DNA from: Xiphydria camelus
Lineage: Eukaryota; Arthropoda; Insecta; Hymenoptera; Xiphydriidae
NCBI GenBank assembly: GCA_963678675.1
Contig: OY783194.1
Span: forward strand, 14,553,812 to 14,617,811
Length of the DNA: 64,000 nucleotides
Direction: 5' to 3'
The stretch's first letter is position 1. Every line of letters begins with the position of its first letter. A program made the position numbers and the translations under genes. Below are positions 11,926 to 22,182 of this stretch, in pieces. The notes below the pieces were generated by a model. The model saw only the letters and a list, made by a program, of their open reading frames with translations, was not told the origin of the DNA and did not search any database.

Positions 11926-12349
11926 CCGCCACCTCTGCAACCTCCGACGACTCCTAACATCGCGAGGAGAGCTAGTTCACAGGACTACAAGTTCATCGAT
12001 CGGCATAAACCGCCACTGATCTCCCAGAAATCAATGGACGACATACTGAAAAACATCGACAAAGTCAAATTGAAACTGGTCACAAGGTACGATTAAACAA
12101 TTTTATCGCGGTAAACTTTTAGAGGAGTTTCGCATTGTCAGAATGTCGTGGCTGCGAAGGATTAATTTTGTTCACAGTGGGCTTTTAAACGTGTTTTTCA
12201 GATCGCCGGGTGGGAGACCTTTGCGAGCCAAACGAGAAAATAGCTCTTGCAACGACCTTCAAGAGATCTTACGGAAACGATATATCGCAATGCAATCGCC
12301 GGACAGTAGAAATTCCACCGCGACGTTGACGTTCGATAATTCGTTCTAG
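11926..12349 (+). CDS. Terminal exons of a host-like gene, possibly a mitochondrial fission regulator
   Basis: Exon A (about 11926-12086) encodes a proline-rich stretch (MPPPLQPPTTPN), then SQDYKFIDRHKPP and MDDILKNIDKVKLKLVTR. It ends at the donor CACAAG/gtacga. A 115-bp intron ends in tttttcag at 12201. Exon B (12202-12349) joins in phase to give RSPGGRPLRAK, DLQEILRKRYIAMQSP and a TAG stop. The splice sites, kept phase and Ser/Thr-rich tail look like a genuine gene end, not transposon coding. The order polyproline, 'DxLKxxxKVKL', 'RSPGGRP', then a short helix resembles the C-terminus of the MTFR family, which acts at mitochondria. That match is from memory and tentative. Upstream exons are not visible, so this is either a captured fragment or the tail of a gene extending left. 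Confidence 0.5.
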
Positions 12350-13269
12350 ATTAAGAACTCGATGATGCTCAAGTTCTCTAGGTCGCAGCATTTTCACGTC
12401 GGTCGGTGCTCCGGGGAACGGCTATTGTAGCCTTCCTTTCTACGCGTGCGATTGAATCATGATTATAATTTTATCTAAGTCAGAGCTCTCTGGAGAATCA
12501 AAATTAATAGATCTCTCTTTTTTTTTTATAAATGAGTCTTTCCTTGCTAGGTAATTTCGCGCGACACATTTTAGATTATAGTTCTTTTTTAATAGGAGAA
12601 TAGAAGCTCATAGAAACGTCGGGAAAATTTTGTTTTCTCTCTTTGCTCTTTTACTCAGAAAATGCAAATTTAAATTTAAAATTTACGCACGCGAGAATCT
12701 CAACGGTATGCAATAATATCAACCAAAGAAGTCATCTACCATTGCATTGTTTTGTATAAGTAACATTTAAATTTATCTAGGTAGACATTATACCTTTCTT
12801 CAATTCGCGTGATTGCAGTTTTCAGGAGCAGAAGTGATACATCCGTCGTACGATGTAGAATATGAAAAAATGTTAGATTTTCATTGATACACTTTTGTAA
12901 GATACCTCGGCACTAGACATCAAGTCGTACAACGCTCTTTGTATACTTTTTAGATAGGGTCGCGTATACTTAAAAAAACGATGACATTGTACCGCTCTAT
13001 GTAATCTCCGAGTAATGTCACCGTGTGATAAATCTTAAGTTGTAGCGATTTAAAAGTTTATAGATTTTAGAATATATTTTGTCCGATACGAGATTTGGAT
13101 CAAATAGTGCAATTTTACGTTGTAATTACTATTATTGATGACCCTCATAGTTTTTTGAGACTGAACACATTCTTGTTGGTGAGATATCGAATGTTTGGAC
13201 GTATTTTGTACCTGATGCTTTTATCGACGACTCGAAAATAGAAGTTATTGTTACGAAAATATAAATATA
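12350..13269. other. Probable 3' UTR or flank of the host-like gene
   Basis: No reading frame with known motifs is present. The sequence is AT-rich and follows directly on the TAG at 12347-12349. It ends where the right-hand PIF arm begins, near 13270. It is likely 3' UTR and downstream DNA carried with the exons. Confidence 0.4.
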
Positions 13270-13721
13270 TTGTGTTATAGATATCTTTTATTTACCAGGC
13301 ACGTATTTTCTTCGGATTTCTGATTCTTAGTAATACATCAATGTGATCATCAGATGATGATTAAAAAACTGGTACATCAATCAACTCTATTTCAAAATTA
13401 ATAACAATTTACCACAACGATCAGGTTATGATTATGTCATGAAAGAATAAAGACGTCAAACAAATAGTTAGGTTATACTGAGAATAACAACTCCGAATTT
13501 CGTGTATCGCGCCGGAACAACTGTCAAAACGACCAAATGTCATGCGCAGTACGTACTTCTTACTACCAACCTAAAAATAATTTTAGATGGCCAACGCTTA
13601 TATCTGGAATAGTTATTCCAGGCAAACTTGGAGCTGGTAAAACACCTGCGCTTTATACCAGGTATAAAGAAGAGTATAAATTTATTCTGGGTTAACTTGG
13701 CTTTGGTAAAACCGGCCCTTA

Positions 13722-14234
13722 GTAGCAGAACGCACAAGCCGCGAACCGCGGCGGATGGCGGTCGCGGGGATGTTAATTTATATAGGAATATACCTATGGC
13801 AGACAACGCACTGGCATCCGCGTAACCGCGCGGATGAGCGGACGCCGACATCGGATGCGGCGAACGCGAAGACCGCGTGGACACTTTTATGACTGCTACC
13901 TAACCTCACAATCCTAACCTCGAAATTGCCGTTATTTTTCCTGTGCGAACTGTTGTCTATATATCGCTGTAGCTATCCTAATTTATACTTTCTATTCACC
14001 CTAGACACTTCCCCCTTTCCCTCACGCACTTACAATCCTTCTTTTCCACTCTAATCACTTTCCACACATACATTCTTTCTCGAAAATCGAGGTTAAGACA
14101 AGTTATAAACACACATCATAAGCACATCTAGTGCTCAATGTAGCCAACTACTGCATTGAAAATTACCTCTGCCACATCGTTGCCAGTTTTCCGACGGATT
14201 TTCGATGTTCTTTCATAAATTAGAAAGAACATTT
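13722..14234. other. Unassigned
   Basis: A CG-rich patch at 13735-13880 with repeated CGCGGATG-type words is followed by AT-rich DNA up to the LTR at 14239. No gene is supported. Confidence 0.35.
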
Positions 14235-14903
14235 GTACTGTAACGACGCTACCCGGCGCTACCGGGTAGTCGCATGCTTCGGCACGCTCTCTGACTGGCC
14301 CAGCTCGGGCAAGATAGCAGATAAAGATATATTGGGCGCCAGGTGTCCTGAGACACCAAAGATATTCACGATAGGTAATAGTCAGATCACGTGAACCGGA
14401 AACCGAGCTCCGCTAGCTCAGCCCCGTATCGGCGGGGTCGTGAGACGAAGAAATGAATTTGAGGCGGCTTTTAACAAAGAAATGATACTTACGATTTATT
14501 GAGAGAATAACTCACGTAATAGTCTAGGATCGGATAGCACAGATATTCGGTAATCACACGAAGACGGCACGCGAAGATAATACCGAAGACACGCGCGAAG
14601 CTAACACCGAAGGTAATACACGAAATACGCACGAAGAGAGCAGATAGCAACCGAGTTCGCACCGTCGCGGAGATACGCCCGAAGACAGCAGATGAAGAGG
14701 TGGCGGGAAAAACGATCTAACAAGGGGACCCTTCGAAAGTCGGAGCACCGATTGTAATGAATTTTTTTTTATAAATAAAGGGAAGTCCCCTGAGTAACGC
14801 TCATACTTTACTTTTGTCCAATGCGCCTTTGTTTATTTAAAAAAAAAGAAATTGTTTTGACGCGTAAAGTGTGTACTGTAATGTAATACTCGGTATCCAA
14901 GAT

Positions 14904-14990
14904 AACGGCGTGGCGCAGTCGGCTAAGGCATAGACTTACCACGCGGGCGTCCCGCGTTCGATTCCCGTGCATGCACTATCTTTTTTTTTT
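14904..14990 (+). ncRNA. tRNA-like sequence with Pol III terminator (SINE head or tRNA pseudogene)
   Basis: TGGCGCAGTCGG (14911-14922) matches the Pol III A box and GTTCGATTCC (14956-14965) the B box, at tRNA-like spacing. A run of ten T residues follows at 14981-14990, as in a Pol III terminator. The anticodon and T stems pair poorly, so a working tRNA is unlikely. A tRNA-derived SINE or decayed tRNA fits better. Confidence 0.6.
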
Positions 14991-15042
14991 GCCAATTTCG
15001 AACTTTTTCACTTTTTTTATTATTCAAACTATTGCTACCTCA

Positions 15043-16312
15043 AAGCTAAGCTAAGTAAGAGCTAAAAATCTTGTTTTTATTCATTTAAATTAGACTGTTT
15101 AATAACTGCAAGGTGTACAATAGATTGGTAGATAGTTTACTTCGGCCCACTGGCCTAGAAAAGGACTTGGTAAGTAACAAACATATTCCCTACAGTGTTC
15201 CTCCCATACCAGCATTCCACAATTCTTCCCATGCATACTTCTCTTTACGTAAACCGTTATCATTCCTCTGTATCATGTATTTTGTGCGCGTTTTCTCTTT
15301 CTCCTTCTCTTTCTTCCTCTGGTTTATCGTTCTTAGCCACGATACCTTCTTGCTTGACGCCCCTTCACTTAAGATCTCCTCTCTCGTTAACTCCGTTCTC
15401 TCAAGGTGACCAATAACTGGGTGGTTTACCCTAATTATTGTACATAATTATGGACGATATACTTCACCCCATCCTAATTGATAAGGCCGATGAAAATGAC
15501 GACAATTTGGACGATCTAGTTAAGGGCATATTTTACACGATGGGGACCTCCTGAGTAACTGGGCAGCTCTCAATGGAAATTTTGATCTTGCCCTTTATAA
15601 CGATAGCCTCAGCTTTGCCATGTTTAGGTTTAGTAGAAGGGATATACCGAGGCTAGCCAGGGCTCTACAAATTCCTGACCCGATTGTTGTAACTCGAGTT
15701 TCCTTAACAAGTATATACAGTCCTATTGATCTATTTCTTAGGAGGGTTTTACCCTAGTAGCAGAGGATATCTGTCAGACATCTACAAGATGTCTATATGT
15801 CTAGAAAATGATATCTATATTTGGTATAAATGTGGTCGAAATCTAGATATAGACAGCGCGTAGATGTCTGACAGATATCCTAAGTTGACAAGAATCGATA
15901 TTCTGCGGTAAATATAATAATTTCATAAAATATAAGATTAATAATATTTAAAAAAGGGATTACAAAGCACTAGAGGGCCTTCTCGTTTTCTAATAAAATG
16001 CTAGCTGCTAATTCGTTTTAAAGTTTTTTATTAAAGAATGAGAAGACTAATATAGAGCTTTATAATTAAGTTTGTTTGTGTAATAGTATTAACTCTTAAT
16101 TTTAAACAATCATTATATTTACCACAGAATATCCATTCTTGTCAACTTAGGATATCTGTCAGACATCTACGCGCTGTCTATATCTAGATTTGGACCACAT
16201 TTATACCAAATATAGATATCATTTTCTAGACATATAGACATCTTGTAGATATCTGACAGATATCCTCTGCTACTAGGGTACTAAGGTAGTAGTAGAAGCC
16301 TCCACAATTACG
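15043..16312 (+). pseudogene. PIF/Harbinger transposase N-terminal region, copy 1 (interrupted)
   Basis: This is a diverged direct repeat of 17385-18135. Reading begins at an ATG near 15450 with MDDILHPILI and runs through the equivalent of the transposase N-terminus, but frameshifts break it by 15530. A 527-bp MITE (15752-16278) interrupts it. After the MITE the last ~30 bases of the coding region resume. The catalytic domain is absent. The uninterrupted copy 2 defines the empty site. Confidence 0.6.
15752..16278. mobile_element. MITE with ~165-bp inverted repeats, TA duplication
   Basis: The element starts CCCTAGTAGCAGAGGATATC and ends with the reverse complement. The arms run about 165 bp on each side and are flanked by TA (15750-15751, 16279-16280). 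Comparison with the empty copy at about 18093 supports the boundaries. A TA duplication suggests the Tc1/mariner superfamily. The arms hold several GATATCTGTCAGACATCT words in both orientations. No coding sequence is present. Confidence 0.8.
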
Positions 16313-16374
16313 TTTAACTCGAAATTGAAGAGCGGCATCGAGGCGCCTTGCGCCTACCTAAACTGGCCCGGAGA

Positions 16375-16802
16375 CGGTCAATAATATTGTCAATAAAATT
16401 GATGATTTCAATTGCAATAGCGATTGATGGAGATCCAATGAACACACGTCAATATTTCATATAATCCTTAAATTTTACTTTCCACAACTCTGAGTGATCA
16501 CGAAACAGGGCTATTAAAAGCAACACAAAGTTCCGCGATGTTTCTGGGTTCCACGGAGCTCGGCGGCGTATTCGTCATCGCGTGTCCGTCTTGTGCAACT
16601 GCCCGAACGATTGTCAATATCTCGATTACACCATCAATTGGGATGCGTCAATGGTCCCTGTCAATGTACTTCAATCAAATTTCCTATCAATCTCCGTCCA
16701 TCGATTGACAATAGCATCAATCGCTTCCTACACGATCAATTAGATGCATCAATGAGTACCATTGACAATATTATTGACAATATTATTGACCGTCTCCGGG
16801 CC
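16375..16802. mobile_element. 428-bp MITE, 3-bp duplication ACT
   Basis: The ends are GGCCCGGAGACGGTCAATAA and its reverse complement. ACT precedes 16375 and follows 16802. The related sequence near 19150 lacks the insert. Many 'ATTGAT/ATCAAT' words fill the interior. The 3-bp duplication and GGCCC-type ends fit a PIF/Harbinger MITE. An open frame inside it (16593-16808) carries no recognisable motif. Confidence 0.7.
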
Positions 16803-16806
16803 ACTT

Positions 16807-17260
16807 AACATAACGCCCGCCTCGCCGTCGCGACCAATGGCGGAAATTAAGAGGATGAACTAATATTTGAATCTTACCGCTATAAAATCTAGTAACTCTC
16901 GAAAGTTACCGAGTCAAGTTGCATACGCGACAGGATACGTGTTCGGATAGGGATACGACGGTAGGCCCGTAACGATACGGGCAACGTAACGCATCGAGAC
17001 CACCGTATCTATTCTGCGCATGCGCAGATAGATGCGTATACAGATACGTTTAAAATTTAGGACGTGCTAAAAGTGTCTAGTAACCGAGTTCGAATCCGGA
17101 CGCGGAGATACGCACGAAGACAGCAGATATCAACCGAGTTTAAATCCGGACGCAGAGATCCGCACGAAGACAGCAGATAGTAGACACTTTTAGCAAACCC
17201 TAAAATTTTCTCCGTATCCCTATCCGTATCCGTAAACGTATCGACTTACGTTGGCCGCAA
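16807..17260. repeat. Direct repeat of 19150-19440, copy 1
   Basis: The sequence with CTGCGCATGCGCAG, GGATAGGGATACGACGG and GTGCTAAAAGTGTCTAGTAA recurs at 19150-19440. Here its right part is also inverted: TTTAGGACGTGCTAAAAGTG near 17056 pairs with CACTTTTAGC near 17180. Two copies of a ~60-bp unit ending 'gaagacagcagat' are included. It probably derives from the LTR or an element within it. Confidence 0.5.
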
Positions 17261-17384
17261 AATAACCATTTAAGCAAGCATCGATCTACCCATACGTATA
17301 CGAAACCGAAAGCAATAACCTCAAAAAAACTGTCAAAGAACTTAGTTATTGGACAGTGTTCTTATTTTTTTATTGATAATATTT
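17261..17384. other. Short unassigned spacer
   Basis: A linker between the repeat ending near 17260 and the second PIF N-terminal copy. No features were seen. Confidence 0.3.
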
Positions 17385-18135
17385 ATTTAAGTAAGAACTA
17401 GAAATCTTGTTTTTATTCATTTAAATTAGACTGTCTAATAACTGCAAGGTGTCCAATAGATAGATAGATAGGTAGATAGTTTATTTCGGCCCACTGGCTT
17501 AGAAAAGGACTTGGCAGGTAACAAACATATTCCCTACAGTGTTTTTCCTATACCAGCATTCCACAATTCTTTCCATGCATACTTCTCTTTACATAAACCA
17601 TTATCATTCCTCTGTATCGTGCATTTTGTGCGCGTTTTCTCTTTTTCCTTCTCTTTCTTCCTCTGGTCTATCGTTCTTAGCCACCATACCTTCTTGCTTG
17701 ACATCCCCTCACCTAAGATCTCCTCTCTCGTTAACTCCGTTCTTTCAAGGTGTCCAATAACTGGGTGGTTTACCCTAATTATTGTACATAATTATGGACG
17801 ATATACTTCACCCCATCCTAATTGATGAGACTGATGAAGATGACGACGATTTGTACGATCTAGTGATGAGGCATATTTTACACGATGGGGACCTCCTGGG
17901 AAACCGGGCAGCTCTCTATGGAAATTTTGATCTTGCCTTTTATAACGATAGCCTCAGCCTTGCCATGTTTAGGTTTAGAAGAAGGGATATACCGAGGCTA
18001 GCCAGGGCTCTACAAATTCCTCACCCGATTGTTGTAAATCGAGTTTCCTTAACAGGTATAGAGAGTCCTATTGATCCATTTCTTAGGAGGGTTTTAGTAA
18101 GAGATAGTAGTAGAAGCCTCTACAATTACGTTTAA
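17385..18135 (+). pseudogene. PIF/Harbinger transposase N-terminal region, copy 2
   Basis: An open frame from ATG 17782 (or 17794) to 18135 encodes 117 residues: an acidic patch (DETDEDDDDLYDL), then FRFRRRDIPRLARALQIP and FLRRVLV. 'F-R-F/M-x-x-x-D-x-x-R-L-x-x-A-L-x-I-P' is a familiar phrase of the N-terminal region of insect and cnidarian PIF/Harbinger transposases. The frame stops before any DDE residue, so only the N-terminal exon, or a truncated derivative, remains. The sequence 5' of it (17455-17780) is well matched in copy 1 but has no recognisable protein. The next ~135 bases are unique and lead to another inserted repeat. Confidence 0.55.
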
Positions 18136-18142
18136 TAAAATA

Positions 18143-18662
18143 ATAAAATGTCATTGTTTTTAAGGAAAGGAGATTGGGAGATGAAGGAATGAAATCAATT
18201 GCTATAATTATCTCAATATATTTTCGTCACAAACTCCTTTCCTTCAAACAACGCTCGATTAGAAAAACCGAAGAAGTCTCAAGATTCAACTGTTCGCCTT
18301 GAAGATACGATAACGAGTGACTTGGGAGGCGACTGCGAGGCAGGGGTACGCTTCGGCACAAGGGCTGGTTTTTTCCACGGTGGGAGAAGACAATTGTTAA
18401 GCAATTGTAAAGAAATAGTAAGACACTGGAGCCTGAGACACTCCGGGAAGAAAAGCAGATTTGGCGCCATCCCCGGACAAGTGCATGTGTGTTTCAAAAG
18501 GGCTGAATTTATAACCGGTGAACGTTTGGTCCGCGGGTAGCGAAGAGCAGAGGGTGTCCGTATCCTCCCGCGAGCCTTCAGAAATTCGAGAGCGGGGTCG
18601 AGTCGATTTGCGCGTTTGCTGAAGAATACCACCCGCTTTGCCGTCGCGGCCCGTACCCTCCT
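18143..18662. repeat. Insert related to the PIF 5' region (same family as 5.1 kb and 47.7 kb)
   Basis: Present in copy 2 of the tandem duplication but absent from copy 1. It includes GCTTCGGCACAAGGGCTGG and GGTGGGAGAAGACAATTG, which have close relatives at 47690-47770 upstream of the MADF gene. No intact coding sequence is present. Confidence 0.45.
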
Positions 18663-19109
18663 GGGGGGCTATTCTCGACGCGTGGAAAATGCTTTTCGTG
18701 GACGAAATATTTTTCGTTAACGGATGTAAAATTTCGTCGATCATTTTTGTTAACGATTCGAATATCCCTTCCAAGATAGATCTCGTCAACGAAATTAATT
18801 TTCTCACACGAAAAATAATTTCCCATCCCTTAGCGATGTCTTCTTTTTAGAATCTCGTTTAATCACTTAAATAGCAATGACCCGTCGTATCGGCCCGCCG
18901 CCTCGTCATGCAACTCATCGGCATACAAATGCCAAACCACATCGTTGACGAAAACAGCGAGAACGACGAATGACACTTTCGTCAACGGAAAAATTAATTT
19001 CGTTAACGAAGAAGTTTCGTACGGGAAAAAATTCCGTGTACAAAATTTCTCAAACGAAACAATAATTCCGTTAACGAAATCGTTTCTCACGCGTCGAGAA
19101 TAGCCCCCC
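18663..19109. mobile_element. 447-bp MITE with repeated GTTAAC palindromes
   Basis: Ends GGGGGGCTATTCTCGACGCG and its reverse complement define an inverted-repeat element. Inside are at least four close variants of TTCGTTAACGAA in both halves. I could not define a target duplication. No coding sequence is present. Confidence 0.65.
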
Positions 19110-19129
19110 TGCGGGGCTCCCAAAATTGA

Positions 19130-19755
19130 AGAGCGGCATCGAGGCGCCTTGCGCCTCCTAACATAACGCCCGCCTCGCCGTCGCGACCGATGGCGGAAAT
19201 TAAGAGAGATGAACTAATATTTGAATCTTACCACTATAAAATCTAGTAACTGTCCAAAGTTACCGAATCTAGTTGCATACGCGACAGGATACGTGTTCGG
19301 ATAGGGATACGACGGTAGGCCCGTAACAATACGGGCAACGTAACGCATCGAGACCACCGTATCTATTCTGCGCATGCGCAGAGAGATGCGTATACGGATA
19401 CGTTTAAAATTTAGGACGTGCTAAAAGTGTCTAGTAACCGAGTTCGAATCCGAACGCGGAAATACGCACGAAGACAGCAGATAGTAACCGAGTTCGAATC
19501 CGGACGCGGAAATATGTACGGAGACAGCAGATAGTAACCGAATTCGAATCGCACCGGTCGCGAGGTTCGACTGCGAAGATAATACCGAAGAAAACACGCG
19601 AAGACAGCAGGTAATACTCGAATTCGAATCCGATAGCCGTTATTCGAGACAGTTACGACGCACCGACTATCTCTACGCCGGGCGTATAACGGAAGGTCGC
19701 ACCGGTCGCTAGGTTTGACCGCGCGCACTCGGAACAAAGAGAATCACTTGAACTA
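19130..19755. repeat. Direct repeat copy 2 running into LTR sequence
   Basis: The first part repeats 16807-17090. From about 19430 the words 'accgagttcgaatcc' and 'cacgaagacagcagat' repeat at about 55-60 bp spacing, as in the LTR at 14600-14720. The part just before 19756 continues at 22034 once the inserted element is removed. Confidence 0.5.
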
Positions 19756-20127
19756 TAGTACAGGCAACGAAGGAAAAATAGCGGAAAAAATTCATGTAAA
19801 AGCGAATTTTGGCATAGTTGTAGGGGAAGGTGTCAGTAACAATATACTAAAAGTACTGATGGGTGGGAGTTGTTCTAGGGGGGGGGGGGGTCTCTAAAGT
19901 CCCCTTTTTCAGTTTTTCGTTAATAACTCGAAAACTACTACCTCTAGCGAAAAAAAGTTAAATAATAAATTAATTTATATAAAATTCTCTACAAAAAAGG
20001 TTTTATACACTTTTTCGCTAGGGTCTATACTTCAGGAGATATGGAGGGGGAAATATGAAAAATTAAAAAAAAATCTGTTTTTCCGTTAAAAATGAAATAA
20101 TTAATGTTCAAGGATGTATCTTAAACA

Positions 20128-21052
20128 CTAATTTTCATCAGAATCTAAATTTTCATCATCGTCGATGATGTCTGGGATGGGGGCTCCGTTTGTACATGAG
20201 CCGAGGCACACGCCGCAGGTTCCGGAGCAGGTTATCCCTGCTTTGCGGCAACCGCAGCGTACTCCACACCCAGTCGTGCATCGGCAAAAGATCATGTTCA
20301 AAACGGAGTCGGGTGCCACAGGGTCTTTCGTGGTAACTGGGTTGAGGATCCCATCTTCCCCCATGTTCCAGCCCCATTGGGTGGGTGGTAGAGGGTTGCT
20401 GAGCCACTGTTGTATCTGTAAGAAAGTAATCAGACCAAGGTAAGTATTTAGCAGAAATTGATATTTGTAATTTTAAGAAACCAGTATTTAATAACTATAT
20501 GTAAATGAGTTTACCTGTAGATATACTCTGAGAGAGTGTTGCTTTGAAGCTCCTCTGGTGGGAGGAAGAGTGGCCATGTCTGATTTGGGCTTCGTTGACG
20601 CTTTCAAAAATGCCGAGTACCGATGTTTGTTCAGGTTATCTTGATGTGCAGTTGCTTGGTATACAGCCAGAAAAAGCTTCTCGCCAGCCTGTTCAATATC
20701 CTCAGGTGATGTTGAAGGATCTGTGAATATTGCTGAGATATCATGGGTGAGGCCAGGATTTGCCGTGAAGAGCTTAGCGATTCCCACTTTGCTCTTTCCA
20801 TGTATCGCCGAGGTGGTATCGCATCCGGAGAAGCTATGGAGAAGGAGGATTGTCTTAGCAAATGGAAGCTGTTGAAGTTGTCGCACTGAAAACAATTTGG
20901 TCTCCGCCTTCCCACGGCCTGGCTTCATGAAGTACATGTTGATAGATGGTGGTGCCAATCCAATGAGGAGAACTATCAAGTCCACATCCTCCCCAACTAT
21001 TGCTACAGTTGGATGTACAGCAGCTTTGTCCAACCTACCTTTCGGTGTATTT
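20128..21052 (-). pseudogene. PIN/FEN-like nuclease fold plus Tesmin/TSO1-like CXC domain, 5'-truncated
   Basis: Exon 1 (20515 up to about 21052, minus) encodes EDVDLIVLLIGL, then HSFSGCDTTSAIHGKSKVG and a helical tail. It ends at the donor CTACAG/gtaaac. A 99-bp intron (20416-20514) closes with ttcttacag. Exon 2 (20128-20415) joins in phase: IQQWLSNPLPPTQWGWNMG, then a cysteine-rich CRCTTGCGVRCGCRKAG...CSGTCG...C block typical of a CXC (Tesmin/TSO1-like) DNA-binding domain, an acidic tail and a stop. The 'ED-x-DLLVLL' and 'GCD' pair resembles acidic active-site motifs of PIN/FEN-type nucleases; that is inference. Proteins of this architecture are common, multicopy and uncharacterised in arthropods. 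The 5' end is missing at a MITE boundary. Confidence 0.65.
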
Positions 21053-21077
21053 ACCTTACCTTACCTTAATTACCGGT

Positions 21078-21472
21078 AATTACCTTACGGTGTGTCGTCC
21101 GGTAATCACATTCCGGAAAATGCGCGGAACCGAGGTATTAACGACCTATATTCGCCGAAATAAACCTGCGTCACCGATCGAAAGATTAACCCTAGGGTTG
21201 CGAGGTATTTGCGATCGTTATCACGATCGGTATCCTAAGCGGTATAAATGAATATTCAAAATTCCAACTACCGTTTATCGGAACAGGCTTCAACGACGCA
21301 TATTATTGTGGTCCCCTCCGCACACAATTCTTCCGTTATATCGTAATTGTCAAGTTAAAATCTGCTGTGTGGAGAATATGCTATATGAAGTATTATGAAC
21401 ATAGGTCATTATAATTCGGTCCCGCGCCTTTCCTGGAATATGATTACCGGACGACCCCCCAGAAGGTAATTA
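21078..21472. mobile_element. 395-bp MITE
   Basis: TAATTACCTT, then GTCGTCCGGTAATCA and ATTCC with GCGCGG at the left are mirrored at the right end. Related segments occur at 1430-1570 and 2880-3010. The element adjoins the truncated 5' end of the CXC gene fragment, so its insertion or a deletion next to it removed the rest of that gene. Confidence 0.65.
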
Positions 21473-22121
21473 GGATTATCATTTAGGATTACTTTTGAAG
21501 GAATGTTACATGAATCAAAGAGAGAGTTATTCCTAGTTAAAAACTGCCAAGCGCGGCATATAGCAGGTTCTTCACATAGCAGGTTTTAACTTGACAACGT
21601 CGATATATTACATGACTACACTTATATGCGCTAGAGTCATTAAAACGTGGTCTGAGCAACGTTAGTTTATCATTAAACCTTGATTTTTAACAGTAAAACA
21701 GATTTTTTTTTAATTTTCCATATTTCCCCCTCCATATCTCCTGAAGTATTGATCCTAGCGAAAAAGTGTATAAGACCTTTTTTGTAGAGAATTTTATATA
21801 GATTAATTTATTATTTAACTTTTTTTCATTAGAGGCAGTAGTTTTCGAGTTATTAACGAAAAACTGAAAAAGGGGACCTTTAGAGACCCCCCCTCCCTTA
21901 GCACAACTCCCACCCATCAGTACTTTTAGTATATTGTTACTGACACCTTCCCCTACAACTATGCCAAAATTCGCTTTTACCTGAATTTTTTCCGCTATTT
22001 GGCCCTTTTTGGTCTTCGTTGCCTGTACTACTAACGGTAATCGTGAATCGGTACTAGATAGCAGAGAGTAGAGAATCGAGAGTCGAGCTCACGGAATGCC
22101 TCCCAAAGATATCACATTTAC

Positions 22122-22182
22122 CGCCGGTAGTGCGGTTACCGGTACTAGATATTCTCCTATGCCGGTAACCGCACTACCGGCG
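22122..22182. repeat. Perfect 21-bp hairpin within the LTR
   Basis: CGCCGGTAGTGCGGTTACCG (plus G) at 22122-22142 is exactly inverted at 22162-22182 around a 19-base loop. It is not followed by a T-run, so a terminator is not indicated. It may be structural RNA in the LTR or a tiny foldback. Confidence 0.75.

Larger units (their letters stand above)
11273..13718. mobile_element. Composite PIF/Harbinger unit enclosing host-like exons
   Basis: The left end begins GGGCCGGTTTTACCAA at 11273. The right end is its reverse complement, ending at 13718. The flanking triplets are ATA on the left and TTA on the right, close to a 3-bp duplication. The inverted arms extend well inside the ends. Both carry a copy of the same transposase first exon, reading inward and including its splice donor (left to about 11640, right from about 13270). 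The unit therefore has two 5' ends facing outward. Between them lie a transposase second-exon fragment and a spliced gene tail (11926-12349) with its presumed 3' UTR. Capture of host DNA between two element ends is the simplest reading. Independent insertions flanking a resident gene are the alternative. Confidence 0.6.
19756..22030. mobile_element. 2.3-kb element with ~0.3-kb terminal inverted repeats and a gene fragment
   Basis: Both ends are TAGTACAGGCAACG, inverted. CTA is duplicated outside (19753-19755 and 22031-22033). The inverted repeats extend to about 20090 on the left and from about 21690 on the right, and differ by point changes. Between them lie a minus-strand gene fragment (20128-21052) and a 395-bp MITE. 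I do not recognise the superfamily. The gene is cut short on its 5' side, so the element may have picked it up, or the gene may be its own and decayed. Confidence 0.65.

Noticed and set aside
14904..14977. Functional tRNA gene
   Set aside because: The A and B boxes fit, but anticodon and T stems do not pair.
15113..15409. Open frame rich in Leu/Ser/Phe, repeated at 17511-17825
   Set aside because: Present in both copies only because the DNA is duplicated. It has no recognisable motif, and a second frame is equally open over the same bases.
18397..18826. Overlapping minus-strand open frames
   Set aside because: They cross a MITE end and repeat DNA without motifs. Several frames are open over the same region.
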